From NCBI RefSeq assembly GCF_021390175.1, contig NZ_CP090004.1, forward strand, positions 1,922,001 to 1,986,000: a DNA stretch of 64,000 nucleotides. The letters run 5' to 3'. Origin of the DNA: Flagellimonas sp. HMM57. GTDB lineage: Bacteria; Bacteroidota; Bacteroidia; Flavobacteriales; Flavobacteriaceae. Shown piece by piece: positions 52,575-61,574 of this stretch. Under the pieces are notes generated by a model, which worked only from the letters and a program-made list of their open reading frames with translations, was not told the DNA's origin and searched no databases. The position numbers were made by a program, and so were the translations under genes. The number at the start of each line of letters is the position of its first letter. Position 1 is the stretch's first letter.

Positions 52575-53441
52575 ATGACCAATAAAGAAACTATACTTAA
52601 AACAATAGATTTCATCGAATCAAATTTGACATCAGACATTAACGTATCAGACATTGCAAAAGAAGGTTGTTATTCTTTGTATCATTTTACAAGGCTTTTT
52701 CAAAACATTGCTGGTATATCGCCAAAAAAATACCTTCTTCAACGAAGACTAACAGAGAGTGTTCGTCGACTACGTAATTCTAAAGATAAAATAGCGGCTA
52801 TTGCTTTTGACTTTCAGTTTGGCAGTAACGAAGTCTTTTCTCGAACTTTTCGAAGACGTTTCGGCATTAATCCTTCAAATGTTAGAAAAGGTGGAACAAT
52901 ACCCGCTTATTTACTTACGCGAGCAATAACGGAAGATTTTATCTTTCAATCAAAAAAAGCAAGAAATCAAGAGCCTGATTTAATTGAGTTAAAAGAAAAA
53001 ATGTTGGTCGGCACTTCATACTTTATCAAAGGGAATCTAAAGAAACTAGACTTATCCAAGGAATGGAATAGTTTTATGAAAGAAGTTGATTTAATCAATA
53101 ACAAAATGATTCCAGAATACTATTATCAAATTCAATACTGGTCAGAAAATCAAGATTTAGAGGGGTTGAATTTTTTTATTGGAGTTGAAGTGAATAGTAT
53201 AAAAGAAATTAGTCCGCAATTTGTTATTAAAACCATTCCAAAAGGAACTTATTTGAGGGTTATCCATCAAGGCTTATCGAGAAATGTTCGTTATACGTAC
53301 AGGTATATTTACAATGAATTTCTTCCTGACACAAATTATAAATTATCGAAACCATTCAATTTTGAGTACTATGGAGAAAACTATTTATCACCTAACGACG
53401 AACAATCAGAAAGTCATTTGTTTATTCCGGTAAGTATATAA
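52575..53441 (+). CDS. AraC regulator with C-terminal GyrI-like effector domain
   Basis: I use ATG 52575 (MTNKETILKTIDFIE), just after the trmO stop; the longer frame to 52533 would overlap trmO. The 288-residue protein has the AraC DNA-binding domain at the N-terminus (VSDIAKEGCYSLYHFTRLFQ, then KIAAIAFDFQFGSNEVFSRTF). A C-terminal GyrI-like ligand-binding domain follows (about 140-288, with FVIKTIPKGTYLRVIHQG). This reverse order is that of the Rob/SoxS-type effector-sensing regulators. Its target is unknown. Confidence 0.85.
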   Translation: MTNKETILKTIDFIESNLTSDINVSDIAKEGCYSLYHFTRLFQNIAGISPKKYLLQRRLTESVRRLRNSKDKIAAIAFDFQFGSNEVFSRTFRRRFGINPSNVRKGGTIPAYLLTRAITEDFIFQSKKARNQEPDLIELKEKMLVGTSYFIKGNLKKLDLSKEWNSFMKEVDLINNKMIPEYYYQIQYWSENQDLEGLNFFIGVEVNSIKEISPQFVIKTIPKGTYLRVIHQGLSRNVRYTYRYIYNEFLPDTNYKLSKPFNFEYYGENYLSPNDEQSESHLFIPVSI

Positions 53442-53471
53442 TATCTATATTACATTAAACGAAAACAAAAA

Positions 53472-53500
53472 TGGCTAACGACACATAAAGTCAAGCCAAA
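53472..53500. repeat. possible left half of an array element
   Basis: GGCTAACGACACATAAAGTC resembles the left arm of the array palindromes, but no matching right arm follows before the next gene. Confidence 0.3.
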
Positions 53501-53518
53501 CAAAGATTGAACAAATCA

Positions 53519-53908
53519 ATGAAGAAGATTAATAGATTAATGACAAATATCTGTTCGGAAAATTTAGCAGAAAGCCGAGATTTTTATACGAAGCTGTTTG
53601 ACTTTAACGTGGATTATGATAGTGATTGGTTTGTCCATCTAATTTCAAAAGATAAAAAACTTGAATTGGGAATAATTGACCGAACAAATGAAATTGTACC
53701 GAAAGGTTTTCAAAACAATCCACAAGGGTTTTATATAACATTTGTTGTTGATAATACGGACGAAATATTTGAGATTGCAGCATCGGAAAATTTTGAAATC
53801 GTAAACGAACCAGCAGATACGTTTTATGGACAAAGACGTTTGTTATTGAAAGACCCTAATGGAACCTTAGTTGATATTTCATCTCCAATTAAGGACTTTG
53901 AATTCTAA
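53519..53908 (+). CDS. VOC (glyoxalase-like) family protein
   Basis: I use ATG 53519 (MKKINRLMTNICSEN); the frame begins four codons earlier at TTG. The 129-residue protein has the paired beta-alpha-beta-beta-beta modules of the VOC fold: the first with ESRDFYTKLFDFNVDYDSDW near residue 17, and the second ending QRRLLLKDPNGTLVDIS near 105. The terminal Glu ligand of glyoxalases is replaced by Asp in LVDIS. It may be a dioxygenase-like or antibiotic-binding protein; no substrate can be assigned. It is a one-gene cassette. Confidence 0.8.
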   Translation: MKKINRLMTNICSENLAESRDFYTKLFDFNVDYDSDWFVHLISKDKKLELGIIDRTNEIVPKGFQNNPQGFYITFVVDNTDEIFEIAASENFEIVNEPADTFYGQRRLLLKDPNGTLVDISSPIKDFEF

Positions 53909-53956
53909 AACAGATTACGAATTGGAACCAAAGGAAAGCAATCGGAATAAAAAAAC

Positions 53957-54095
53957 ACACTACAACAATGCATATAAAAAATAGCAGCTTCCCTACTCAA
54001 CTGAAACTTATTTTCTTGATTTTAGTTTATTAAAAAATACGAAAGGCAGTTTCCTGAAATTCGCCGGACTTCACATAGTGCGGCGTTAGCAACAA
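53957..54095. repeat. array palindrome 9
   Basis: Left arm CACTACAACAATGCATATAA then AAAATAGCAG. Right arm TTCGCCGGACTTCACATAGT then GCGGCGTTAGCAAC. It is one of the more diverged copies; pairing is weaker than in palindromes 5-8. Confidence 0.55.
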
Positions 54096-54128
54096 GCTGA
54101 AAATAGCACTTAAAAACAAAAATAATTA

Positions 54129-54599
54129 ATGTGTTCAATGGATATTATCTTATTAAACTTTGCTGAAATTAGAAGGCGGAGTATAAAATTATGGAATGGA
54201 ATTCCGAACGAATATTTAAATTGGAAACCTGACAAAAATGCCTTTACATTTATTGAAATGATTAGGCACGTTTTAGAAGGCGAACATCTTTTCCATAAAA
54301 TAATTCAGAATCGAGGAAATTTAGGTAATTATCAATCACCTTGGAAAGAACTAAAATATTCGGACTTAAAAAGTGAGCTTGAATTTTCGGAAAAATATCG
54401 AACAGAATTTCTAAATATGATAAAAGAGTTGAAAACAGAAGATTTAGAAAAGGTAAGGATTGAGAGAAAAGAAGTTGGACAAAGTAAAAAACTCGGAGAT
54501 TATCTGAATCGAATTGCATATCACGAATCTGTTCATACTGGACAAATGTTAGATTATTTAAGAACTGCTGGAATTGAAAGACCTAAAATATGGGACTAA
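54129..54599 (+). CDS. DinB-fold family protein
   Basis: A 156-residue four-helix protein (a second ATG lies three codons in). It has metal-site histidines expected of the DinB/YfiT superfamily: MIRHVLEGEHLFHKII near residue 40 and YHESVHTGQMLDYLR near 135, with WNGIPNEYLNWKP at the start. Members are thiol- or metal-dependent transferases or of unknown function; this is not DNA polymerase IV. It forms a one-gene cassette between palindromes 9 and 10. Confidence 0.8.
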   Translation: MCSMDIILLNFAEIRRRSIKLWNGIPNEYLNWKPDKNAFTFIEMIRHVLEGEHLFHKIIQNRGNLGNYQSPWKELKYSDLKSELEFSEKYRTEFLNMIKELKTEDLEKVRIERKEVGQSKKLGDYLNRIAYHESVHTGQMLDYLRTAGIERPKIWD

Positions 54600-54606
54600 A
54601 AGGCCA

Positions 54607-54767
54607 GTTACTAACAATGTATAACCGTAATTACTGCGGATTCGAATATGCTTCAACAAGCTCAGCACAGGCTAGAGTCCACTCAGAATTGTGAGCGTCT
54701 GTGCTTAACGGAAAACTAACGCGTATAAACCCTTAACTGACGGTTATACGAGACCGTTATAGGTAAT
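54607..54767. repeat. array palindrome 10
   Basis: Left arm TTACTAACAATGTATAACCG then TAATTACTGCGG. Right arm AACTGACGGTTATACGAGA then CCGTTATAGG. TATAACCGT pairs exactly with ACGGTTATA. The inner part has its own stem (CTCAGCACAG and CTGTGCTTA, roughly). Confidence 0.75.
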
Positions 54768-54785
54768 TTGAACAAAACGAAATGT

Positions 54786-55889
54786 ATGAATAAGCACTTT
54801 TGGGTTTTATTAACTTTTTTGGTTGTATCCTGTATATCAATAGCTCAAGAAAAAGAAGAAAAATTCTTAAATGAACTAAAACAAGAAGTTCAAAATGAAA
54901 AAATTCCAGGATGTGGAATAGTAGTAATTAAAAATGGGCAAACTGTACTTTCAGAATCTCTCGGACTCTCTGATTTTGCTTTTTCAGTGCCTGTTGATAG
55001 CAGTACGATTTTTTCAATTAACTCACTTTCAAAAATATTCGCGGGCACTGCAGTAATGCAATTGGTGGAAGATAGAAAAATAAAGTTATCAAACTCAATT
55101 TCAGATTATTTGGACGATTTACCGAATAAGTGGAAAGGAATTACAATTCACCAACTTTTAAGTCACACTTCTGGTTTACCTGATATTGAAGACACTCAAA
55201 ATGGTGGCCTGATTGGGGGCAAAGGCGAAAAAATTGCTTGGGAAAAAGTTAAAAATAAGAATATTCGATTCAAAGCAGGAGAAAGGTTTGACTATATCCA
55301 AACAAATTATGTGCTGATTTTAAAACTGATTGAAAAAGTAAGTGGAATGACTTACTTGAAGTTTTTGCAAAAAAATCAATTTGATAAAATTGGCATAAAC
55401 AAAGAAATTATTTTTGGGAGTTCTTTTGAAAGTGTTCAAAACAAAAGCTCGACATACAGTTATTACGAAAAGAATAAACAAACTGGCAAGTACGAAAAGG
55501 GAGAAAAACTATTTGAAATTTCAGAAGATTTTTCCCCACTTGTTTGGGCGGATGCAGGTGCATTTGCAACTACTAATGCTTTGAGCAGATGGATTAAAGC
55601 TTTGGAAAACGACATATTTATAAGTTCAAAAAGCAGGAAAGAAATGTGGACTGCCGTACCATTGAATGATGGTAAATATGGAGGGTTTGGTGGGTTTTTA
55701 AACGGTTATGGATATGGATGGCCTGTTATTATGCGAGAAAATCATCCTGCTGTAGCACCTATTGGTGGTGGACGGGCGTCTTTAATTATTTATCCTGATG
55801 ATGAACTAACAATTATTCTTTTGACAAATCTGACAGGCAGTTCACCTCAGAAAATAATTGAAAAAGTAGCTCACCACTATTGGGAATAG
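54786..55889 (+). CDS. exported beta-lactamase-like serine hydrolase (class C fold)
   Basis: I start at MNKHFWVLLTFL (54786); the frame begins six codons earlier with TTG at the palindrome edge. The 367-residue protein has a signal peptide ending SIAQ. Its SxxK motif is SINSLSKIFAGTAVM near residue 80. A YxN-like position reads YIQTNYVL, with Gln where Asn is usual. The third motif is near GGGRASLIIYPDDE. A true beta-lactamase usually has YSN or YAN, so an esterase or D-aminopeptidase role is at least as likely. Confidence 0.8.
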   Translation: MNKHFWVLLTFLVVSCISIAQEKEEKFLNELKQEVQNEKIPGCGIVVIKNGQTVLSESLGLSDFAFSVPVDSSTIFSINSLSKIFAGTAVMQLVEDRKIKLSNSISDYLDDLPNKWKGITIHQLLSHTSGLPDIEDTQNGGLIGGKGEKIAWEKVKNKNIRFKAGERFDYIQTNYVLILKLIEKVSGMTYLKFLQKNQFDKIGINKEIIFGSSFESVQNKSSTYSYYEKNKQTGKYEKGEKLFEISEDFSPLVWADAGAFATTNALSRWIKALENDIFISSKSRKEMWTAVPLNDGKYGGFGGFLNGYGYGWPVIMRENHPAVAPIGGGRASLIIYPDDELTIILLTNLTGSSPQKIIEKVAHHYWE

Positions 55890-55896
55890 AAAAACT

Positions 55897-56029
55897 ACCT
55901 GCAACATTGTATATAAGTGATAGCGAATCAAGAGATAAGAAGTAAGTATAAAAATAAAGGTCAGTACAAAACCGAAAGGTTTGTGAATAGAAATACGCTA
56001 CTACTCATACACTAGACCATTGTAGCCAA
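55897..56029. repeat. array palindrome 11
   Basis: Left arm CTGCAACATTGTATATAAGT then GATAGCG. Right arm CGCTACTACTCATACACTA then GACCATTGTAGCC. TAGCG/CGCTA pair. The interior closely resembles palindrome 8. Confidence 0.75.
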
Positions 56030-56044
56030 TTAAAGAACAATAGG

Positions 56045-56863
56045 ATGAAAAAAGAAATCATTAACCGAAAAGGAGCAAGAAAAGTACAGGATATTCCGAA
56101 AGAAGTTTTGGAGTTGCTGAACGCAGGAAAAATCGAAACGGTTAATTTAACTGAATGGTTAGCGATTGACCATTTAATACTCATCCAAACAAACTTTGCG
56201 GAAATTGGAATTTCGAAAGAAAATACAAAACTGATTTCAGAGAAAATAAAAGCTCAAAAAAAGCCTTCTACAATGAATACAATCAAGTTAGTCGGCTCAA
56301 TGCTTTACGAATTATATTCTGACGATAAAGCATTTAACTTAATCTTTGACAAATTGAGTTCTCACTTGTCCGACTCCATTCGCTGTTACGCACCATATCT
56401 TAAATCTTTACATCAAAATTTAAGTATATCCGAAAAACTAAATCAATCTGAAAAGCTCATTGCCGATAATCATTTTGGAGTGCGAGAGGTTGTGTGGATG
56501 GCTTTACGACCTGAAATTGAGGAAAATTTAGAACAATCTATCGATATTTTAAGTGGTTGGACAAAAAACAAAGATGAAAATATAAGACGATTTACGACTG
56601 AATCGACAAGACCAAGAGGAGTTTGGTGCAAACATATTGAGCGATTAAAGGAAAATCCAGAAATGGCTTTACCTATTTTGGAAAATCTAAAGTCGGATAA
56701 ATCAAAATACATTCAAGACAGTGTTGGGAATTGGTTGAATGATTCAAGCAAATCGAGACCTGATTTTGTGATTGAACTTTGTAAAAAATGGCAAAAGGAA
56801 TCACCAACAAAAGAAACAGAAAAGATAATCAAACGAGCAAGACGAACGATTGATAAAAAATAA
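56045..56863 (+). CDS. DNA alkylation repair-like HEAT-repeat protein
   Basis: A 272-residue helical-repeat protein resembling the AlkC/AlkD DNA glycosylase group. Typical segments are HFGVREVVWMALRPEI near residue 142 and the signature RRFTTESTRPRGVWCKHI near 180. The end is basic (IIKRARRTIDKK). It would remove alkylated bases without base flipping, if active. It is the last cassette before the IS remnant; the expected following palindrome is not intact. Confidence 0.75.
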   Translation: MKKEIINRKGARKVQDIPKEVLELLNAGKIETVNLTEWLAIDHLILIQTNFAEIGISKENTKLISEKIKAQKKPSTMNTIKLVGSMLYELYSDDKAFNLIFDKLSSHLSDSIRCYAPYLKSLHQNLSISEKLNQSEKLIADNHFGVREVVWMALRPEIEENLEQSIDILSGWTKNKDENIRRFTTESTRPRGVWCKHIERLKENPEMALPILENLKSDKSKYIQDSVGNWLNDSSKSRPDFVIELCKKWQKESPTKETEKIIKRARRTIDKK

Positions 56864-56941
56864 TTACAGCCAATAAAGAACTGAGCTAAAAAACAAATAA
56901 AATTCAGCTCAATCTACCTGTATAATTTGTAATAGTTAAGA

Positions 56942-57873
56942 CTTAATCTGACACTTTCAATAAATTAGTTTAACCCTAAAATTAGATTTGTCAGATGAGT
57001 ACAGGAGAAAAAATCATCAAACCCAAGTTAGGATTGCTTGAACTTGCGAAGCAATTGGGCAATGTATCCCAGGCCTGTAAGGTAATGGGATATAGCCGGG
57101 ATAGTTTTTATAGGTTCAAAGAACTTTATGAGCAGGGTGGACAGCTAGCTCTCCAAGAAATTTCAAGGAAGAAACCGATTCTGAAGAACCGTATCGGGGA
57201 GGAAATCGAAAAGGCAGTTGTTGGGATGGCCATTGAACTTCCAGCCTATGGACAATTACGTGTGTCCAATGAACTGAAGAAGCGGGGCACGTTCATATCC
57301 CCTGGTGGCGTAAGGAGCGTTTGGCTGCGCCACGATCTGGAGACCTTTATCGACACTTATTGCAAAGTGGCCTTCGTTAAGCTCTATGACCGTAAGAACG
57401 CCATCACTGCGGCCGATCTGCTCAATGACAGGGAATCCCCTTCTTCCAGCAAAGAGAGCTTCCCTTGCTGCGTATATTGACCGACAGAGGAACCGAGTAT
57501 TGCGGGAAACGCGAACACCACGAATACCAACTTTACCTGACCATTGAGGACATCGACCATACCAAGACCAAGGCAAAGAGTCCGCAGACAAATGGTACCT
57601 GTGAACGTTTCCACAAGACAATGCAGAACGAGTTCTTCTTTGTCGCTTTCAGAAAAAAGGTCTATAAGTCCATCGAAGGGCTGCAAACCGACCTCGACCA
57701 GTGGATGGAACGGTACAATACCGAAAGAACGCACACAGGAAAACACTGTTATGGAAAGACTCCTTTGCAGACTTTTGAGGATTCCATACTTTTAGCAAAA
57801 GAAAAGCTCATCGAGCACAATGAGCTTAAAGGCTCTTTTCAAGTGTCAGATTAACCAAAACTGTCAGGTTAAG
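56942..57873. mobile_element. IS481 family insertion sequence, inactive
   Basis: The terminal inverted repeats are CTTAATCTGACACTTT at 56942-56957 and, at the other end (57858-57873), the complement of CTTAACCTGACAGTTT; 14 of 16 bases match. The interior encodes an IS481-type transposase that is broken (next entry). I could not identify a confident target-site duplication. It lies where a palindrome would be expected after the AlkD-like gene, so it probably interrupted the array. Confidence 0.75.
56995..57854 (+). pseudogene. IS481 transposase with internal deletion and frameshift
   Basis: The N-terminal helix-turn-helix part is intact ([20 protein letters not shown]). After LRHDLETF the sequence jumps in frame to [16 protein letters not shown]. 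About 70 residues of a normal ~330-residue IS481 transposase are missing, including the segment that carries the first catalytic Asp. A single-base loss near 57433 then shifts the frame; the remaining core continues at 57465 with [13 protein letters not shown] (second Asp) and GTCERFHKT (Glu). Two independent lesions make it certainly non-functional. Confidence 0.85.
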
Positions 57874-57946
57874 TAGTAGCTAGTACAAATAAAACTAGGA
57901 ACAAATATTTTGATAGAACATCTTTAAAACGGAAGCCTTAAAGGAC

Positions 57947-58573
57947 TTATTCCTTTTTCCAAGGATGGACAATGATGAGTTGGACAATGACTCCAACAAT
58001 AATTAAAGAAACGATTTCTACTTTTAAGAGCAGTTTGCCCATATTCAATGATTTTTCCCCTTTTTCCGAAAGAGTCAGACTTTCTGTAAACCTAATGTTT
58101 GCAAAGTCATCCATAATTATCGTGATACGGTCAAGGATAACGTTCATTTTTAAGCGTTTTTTTTCTAAGGTTTCATCGGTATCGTCCAGGATAGATTCTT
58201 CCAAATCCAGCAACTTAAGATATTTTGTTTCCAGTTCATTTAAATGAGATGATTCGTTTGGTGTAAGCTTTAGCGCTCCAATGTTGGTCAATAACCGTTC
58301 AATCGTTGTAGTTTCATTGAAAGGGTGGGACAATATGCCATTAGTACTTAACTGTAATCGTTTTAAGTGGAACTGATGATATAGTTTATACACGTAGTAT
58401 TGGGCAATTCTTTGGTCTTCATATATGGAATCCATTGTGCTATGTACCATTGATGAATGCTTTTTATTTAACCAATGGGTCCCTAGTATCAAGATGATTA
58501 CTAAAAGTATGGACTTGGCCAGTAGAAAATTATTTACCAAGACCGTTCCTTTGCCCTTAACTTTTGCATGCAT
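57947..58573 (-). CDS. membrane protein with a periplasmic four-helix sensor-like domain
   Basis: A 208-residue protein with a membrane segment near residues 17-33 (LLAKSILLVIILILGTH) and another near 183-202. A long helical region between them resembles the MCP-type four-helix bundle sensor. There is no signalling output domain: only a few residues (HPWKKE) follow the second membrane segment. It may be an accessory sensor subunit for the two-component system encoded upstream on the same strand. I know no characterised homologue. Confidence 0.6.
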   Translation of the reverse strand: MHAKVKGKGTVLVNNFLLAKSILLVIILILGTHWLNKKHSSMVHSTMDSIYEDQRIAQYYVYKLYHQFHLKRLQLSTNGILSHPFNETTTIERLLTNIGALKLTPNESSHLNELETKYLKLLDLEESILDDTDETLEKKRLKMNVILDRITIIMDDFANIRFTESLTLSEKGEKSLNMGKLLLKVEIVSLIIVGVIVQLIIVHPWKKE

Positions 58574-58601
58574 CTTCTAATTTATTTATCGTTTTTTAAT
58601 G

Positions 58602-58652
58602 TTCCGCCCGGCACCTTAAGAATAGAAGTAGGCTTTGGTATACCGGACGGAA
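58602..58652. terminator. possible hairpin after the UspA-like gene
   Basis: TTCCGCCCGG (58602-58611) and CCGGACGGAA (58643-58652) pair with one mismatch around a 31-nt loop. It lies in the 206-nt gap between two minus-strand genes that otherwise contains nothing I recognise. No T-run follows directly. Confidence 0.35.
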
Positions 58653-58779
58653 TCACTAACCAAAAAATTGGAGATGTTTTTTATCGAAGGAAAACATTCT
58701 CTTAGCTATTCGGTATTGTTTATGGCCATACTCATTGTTTAATTTTGATGTTGGAACAAAAAATCCATCCAAGTATTTT

Positions 58780-59283
58780 TTATTGCTGTTGTAAGGATTT
58801 GTATAGAGGAAAATCGGACATTGTTCCGTTTGAATATGGTATTATCCTATCTTTTTTGTCGATATCCGTGATATGCGCCTCAGGTATATTTTTCTGAATA
58901 TAGTGCAAGGGATCGAACGTAGTGCTACGTGAGAAATCCAAGAACCCCTTTTGAGGCACTATTGCCGTTTGTATGTTGTGCTCATCCCTGAAATTTTTAA
59001 AATCGATGGAATTGGTTCCTGTAAACAGAGCTGTTTCAATGGAATGTATATTTCTGTAAAACCTATTGATTAAAAAGGTTTTTGCAGTTGAAAACTCCTC
59101 ATTTTCAAGCGCAGTTATAATTTGATTTGGTGAGAATCCGTAAAGTTCAGAGTCAAAGAGCGGCATTTTATAAGGATATACCAGTATAAGGTTGATTATT
59201 TCCTTGGAATAGAGCTCAAAAGCGTACTCGGCCAATTTTAACGACCTTGCGCTAAAGTCGGTAGGAATCAATACTTTTCTCAT
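58780..59283 (-). CDS. universal stress protein (UspA)-like protein
   Basis: I start at MRKVLIPTDFSARSLK (59283), the usual UspA beginning; nine further codons are open upstream. The 167-residue protein has the first UspA strand and helix (VLIPTDFSARSLKLAEYAFEL). The C-terminal ATP-binding glycine motif of canonical UspA is not evident, and the later part (AIVPQKGFLDFSRSTTFDPLHY) differs. So it is a diverged member that may not bind ATP. A direct repeat that also precedes the response regulator gene lies 65 nt upstream. Confidence 0.7.
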   Translation of the reverse strand: MRKVLIPTDFSARSLKLAEYAFELYSKEIINLILVYPYKMPLFDSELYGFSPNQIITALENEEFSTAKTFLINRFYRNIHSIETALFTGTNSIDFKNFRDEHNIQTAIVPQKGFLDFSRSTTFDPLHYIQKNIPEAHITDIDKKDRIIPYSNGTMSDFPLYKSLQQQ

Positions 59284-59347
59284 AATGTACTTTATTTTAC
59301 TTGGATACAATAGTAGCCTCGTGACATTAAAGAGAGGTAAGAAGGAG

Positions 59348-59366
59348 ATTAGAACAGTATTAGAAT
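59348..59366 (-). promoter_or_regulatory. direct repeat, putative response regulator site (UspA-like gene)
   Basis: ATTAGAA (59348-59354) and ATTAGAAT (59359-59366) repeat with an 11-bp period, the spacing bound by OmpR/PhoB-type regulators. The same pattern occurs at 61520 upstream of the two-component operon. Confidence 0.5.
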
Positions 59367-59367
59367 T

Positions 59368-60753
59368 TCAACGGGCTATTTTAAAACCCTCGTCAGTATT
59401 TGGTAATTGTACAAGGACATGAGTTCCTTTTTCGATTTCTGAATAAATTTTTAACTCTCCCCCATGTAGGCGAATTATCTTTTGGGATAGCGCAAGACCA
59501 AAACCAAATCCTTTATAGCCCCTTGCATTTGAACCCCGATAAAAAGGTTCAAATACGTTTTTAAGATCCTCTTTGGGTATGCCTATACCTTTATCTTTTA
59601 TAGAGAACAGAATGCCGTTATCCTCCACTTGAAGACTCAGGTCAACGGTACCGTTTGTTGAATATTTCAATGCGTTGTCCAAAATATTCAACAAGGCCAC
59701 TTTCATAAGACCATTATTTCCACGAAAAACAAGCGTATTGGAATTTTGCGGTAAAAATTGAAAGTTGCAGTTTATCTTGTTTGAAATAAGGGAATCAAAA
59801 CTCATTTTTACTTCCATCAATAACTCATCGGCCCGAATGTTTTCAATGATCAACCCTTTGGAATCGTGCTCGGTGTGTGCAAGGTCAAGAAGAGCGTTTA
59901 TCAACTCATCAAGACGCAAAGCTTCTTTTTCAATGGTTTGGAGTGCTTCAATATATTCCGGTTCTTTTCTGGCTTTATTCAGGGAGACCTCCGTTTGGCC
60001 AATGATTGCTGTTAGGGGATTTCTAAGTTCGTGCGAAGCGTTGTGTACAAAATTACTTTTCATCTCAAAAGAGGTTTCAAGTCTGTCCAACATGGTATTG
60101 AACGTTCTGGATAGTTCCCCAAGCTCATCCTTTTTATGTTCTGTAGCAAGTCGCAGATGAAGGTTTTTTGCCCTTATTTTATTTACTTGCCCTGTGATAA
60201 CCAAAATAGGCTTTAGGACCTCTTTGGCATAATATCGGCCAATAACGAAAAGCAGAATCAAACTCAAAGTAAATGCTGTCAACAGTGTCCTTGTTAGGTT
60301 TTGCATTTTTGCAGATCCGTAAAGGTCTTCAGCAGAAAGTACTACTATAAAGTCCCCTTGATTGTCTTTGTAAAGGATAGCCGTGTAATAATTGTTCTTT
60401 ATCTTAACTTCTGCGTGGCCATTATTAAAGACGTCATCAAAGAATTCTGGTTGCAAAGGAGACTGTGAGTGAGAGATTAAAGATCTTTCGTCCAAATTGA
60501 CTTTCAAGATTTTCTCTTTTTCGTTAGGAAGTGTCCGTAAGTGTTTTTTGCGTATATCTTCGTAGATGCTCGTGCTTAATTCGTCCTCTTCCAAATAGGC
60601 CTGTGCCGCAATGGACACCCTTTGTTTTAATCTAAGGTAGAACTCATTCTGCGTGTAATTCTCTACAGAAAAGTAGATAAACAGAAATACTGACAATAGT
60701 AACATAGCGGTCAGCAACACAAAGATCAATGTTATCTTGTTTCTAATCTTCAT
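59368..60753 (-). CDS. two-component sensor histidine kinase
   Basis: A 461-residue membrane kinase. Membrane segments lie near residues 8-30 and 153-175, with a ~120-residue periplasmic sensing region between. A HAMP domain follows (~177-230), then the phosphoacceptor HNASHELRNPLTAIIG near residue 240. The ATPase domain has ILDNALKYS (N box) near 355, DKGIGIPKED (G1) near 385, and GFGFGLALSQKI (G2) near 420. It should phosphorylate the response regulator encoded just upstream, whose gene it overlaps by 11 nt. Confidence 0.92.
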   Translation of the reverse strand: MKIRNKITLIFVLLTAMLLLSVFLFIYFSVENYTQNEFYLRLKQRVSIAAQAYLEEDELSTSIYEDIRKKHLRTLPNEKEKILKVNLDERSLISHSQSPLQPEFFDDVFNNGHAEVKIKNNYYTAILYKDNQGDFIVVLSAEDLYGSAKMQNLTRTLLTAFTLSLILLFVIGRYYAKEVLKPILVITGQVNKIRAKNLHLRLATEHKKDELGELSRTFNTMLDRLETSFEMKSNFVHNASHELRNPLTAIIGQTEVSLNKARKEPEYIEALQTIEKEALRLDELINALLDLAHTEHDSKGLIIENIRADELLMEVKMSFDSLISNKINCNFQFLPQNSNTLVFRGNNGLMKVALLNILDNALKYSTNGTVDLSLQVEDNGILFSIKDKGIGIPKEDLKNVFEPFYRGSNARGYKGFGFGLALSQKIIRLHGGELKIYSEIEKGTHVLVQLPNTDEGFKIAR

Positions 60754-61444
60754 GATTCGTAGGCTCTTTCACTATATATCCCATTCCAATTACTGTATGG
60801 ATTAATTTTGGCTTATAGTCCCTATCGATTTTATTTCTAAGATAATTGACATAAACATCAACAACATTGGTCCCAAGATTGAAGTTGATGTCCCATACAC
60901 TTTCAAGAATATCAATGCGGCTCAAGACCCTGTTCTTGTTTTTCAAGAAAAACTCTAGCAAACGGAATTCTGTGGAAGTCAATTTTATTTCATCACCAGA
61001 TCTTTTTACTATTTTGGCATCCCTATCAAGTTCTAGGTCAAATACAACAAGTTTTTGGTTTATAGATAACGTTGAGATGTGCCGTCTTGACAATGCCCGA
61101 ATCCTTGCCAAAAGTTCTTTGAACTTAAAAGGTTTCACCAAGTAATCATCCGCTCCTGAATCCAATCCCTTGACCACATTTTCGGTTGTTCCAAGGGCGG
61201 TGAGCATTATGATCGGCAGATTTTCATAGTCCAGTTCCCTAATTTTTTTAGCGACCAGCCTCCCATCCATGCTGGGCAGGACAACATCAAGTATAACAAG
61301 GTCTATTCGTTTCTGTTTTAACAGTTCTAAGCCTTGTGCACCTTCATAAGCCAAAAAAACTTCATAGCCCACTTCATTTAATCCTTTTTTAATAAAGGCA
61401 GCTACGTTCTGCTCGTCTTCTATGACCAATATGCGTTTTGCCAT
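60743..61444 (-). CDS. OmpR/PhoB family response regulator
   Basis: A 233-residue regulator. The receiver domain has the acidic pocket IEDE near residue 9, the phosphoacceptor Asp53 in LVILDVVLPSMDG, Thr in LTALGTTE near 82, and Lys in LVKPFKFKEL near 104. A winged-helix DNA-binding domain spans about 130-228 (LTSTEFRLLEFFLKNK, NVVDVYVNYLRNKID). It is cotranscribed with the kinase. The direct repeat at 61520 upstream suggests autoregulation. Confidence 0.94.
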   Translation of the reverse strand: MAKRILVIEDEQNVAAFIKKGLNEVGYEVFLAYEGAQGLELLKQKRIDLVILDVVLPSMDGRLVAKKIRELDYENLPIIMLTALGTTENVVKGLDSGADDYLVKPFKFKELLARIRALSRRHISTLSINQKLVVFDLELDRDAKIVKRSGDEIKLTSTEFRLLEFFLKNKNRVLSRIDILESVWDINFNLGTNVVDVYVNYLRNKIDRDYKPKLIHTVIGMGYIVKEPTNHED

Positions 61445-61519
61445 TAAGGAATACCATGTAGGATATTAAAACTAAAAATAAAGATAATCATATAGTGTTC
61501 AGAAGAAGTTGTGAAAGAT

Positions 61520-61538
61520 ATTAGAATGGTATTAGAAT
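61520..61538 (-). promoter_or_regulatory. direct repeat, putative response regulator site (own operon)
   Basis: ATTAGAA (61520-61526) and ATTAGAAT (61531-61538) repeat with an 11-bp period, 76-94 nt upstream of the response regulator start codon. The sequence is nearly identical to the site at 59348, including a shared GTATTAGAATT core. Confidence 0.55.
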
Positions 61539-61574
61539 TATATCTAAGTTTTGAAAAAGAATTCAACCAATTGA

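Noticed and set aside
56864..56941. Array palindrome after the AlkD-like gene
   Set aside because: GAGCT and AGCTC form a small local stem, but the array arm consensus is absent; any element here seems lost at the IS insertion.
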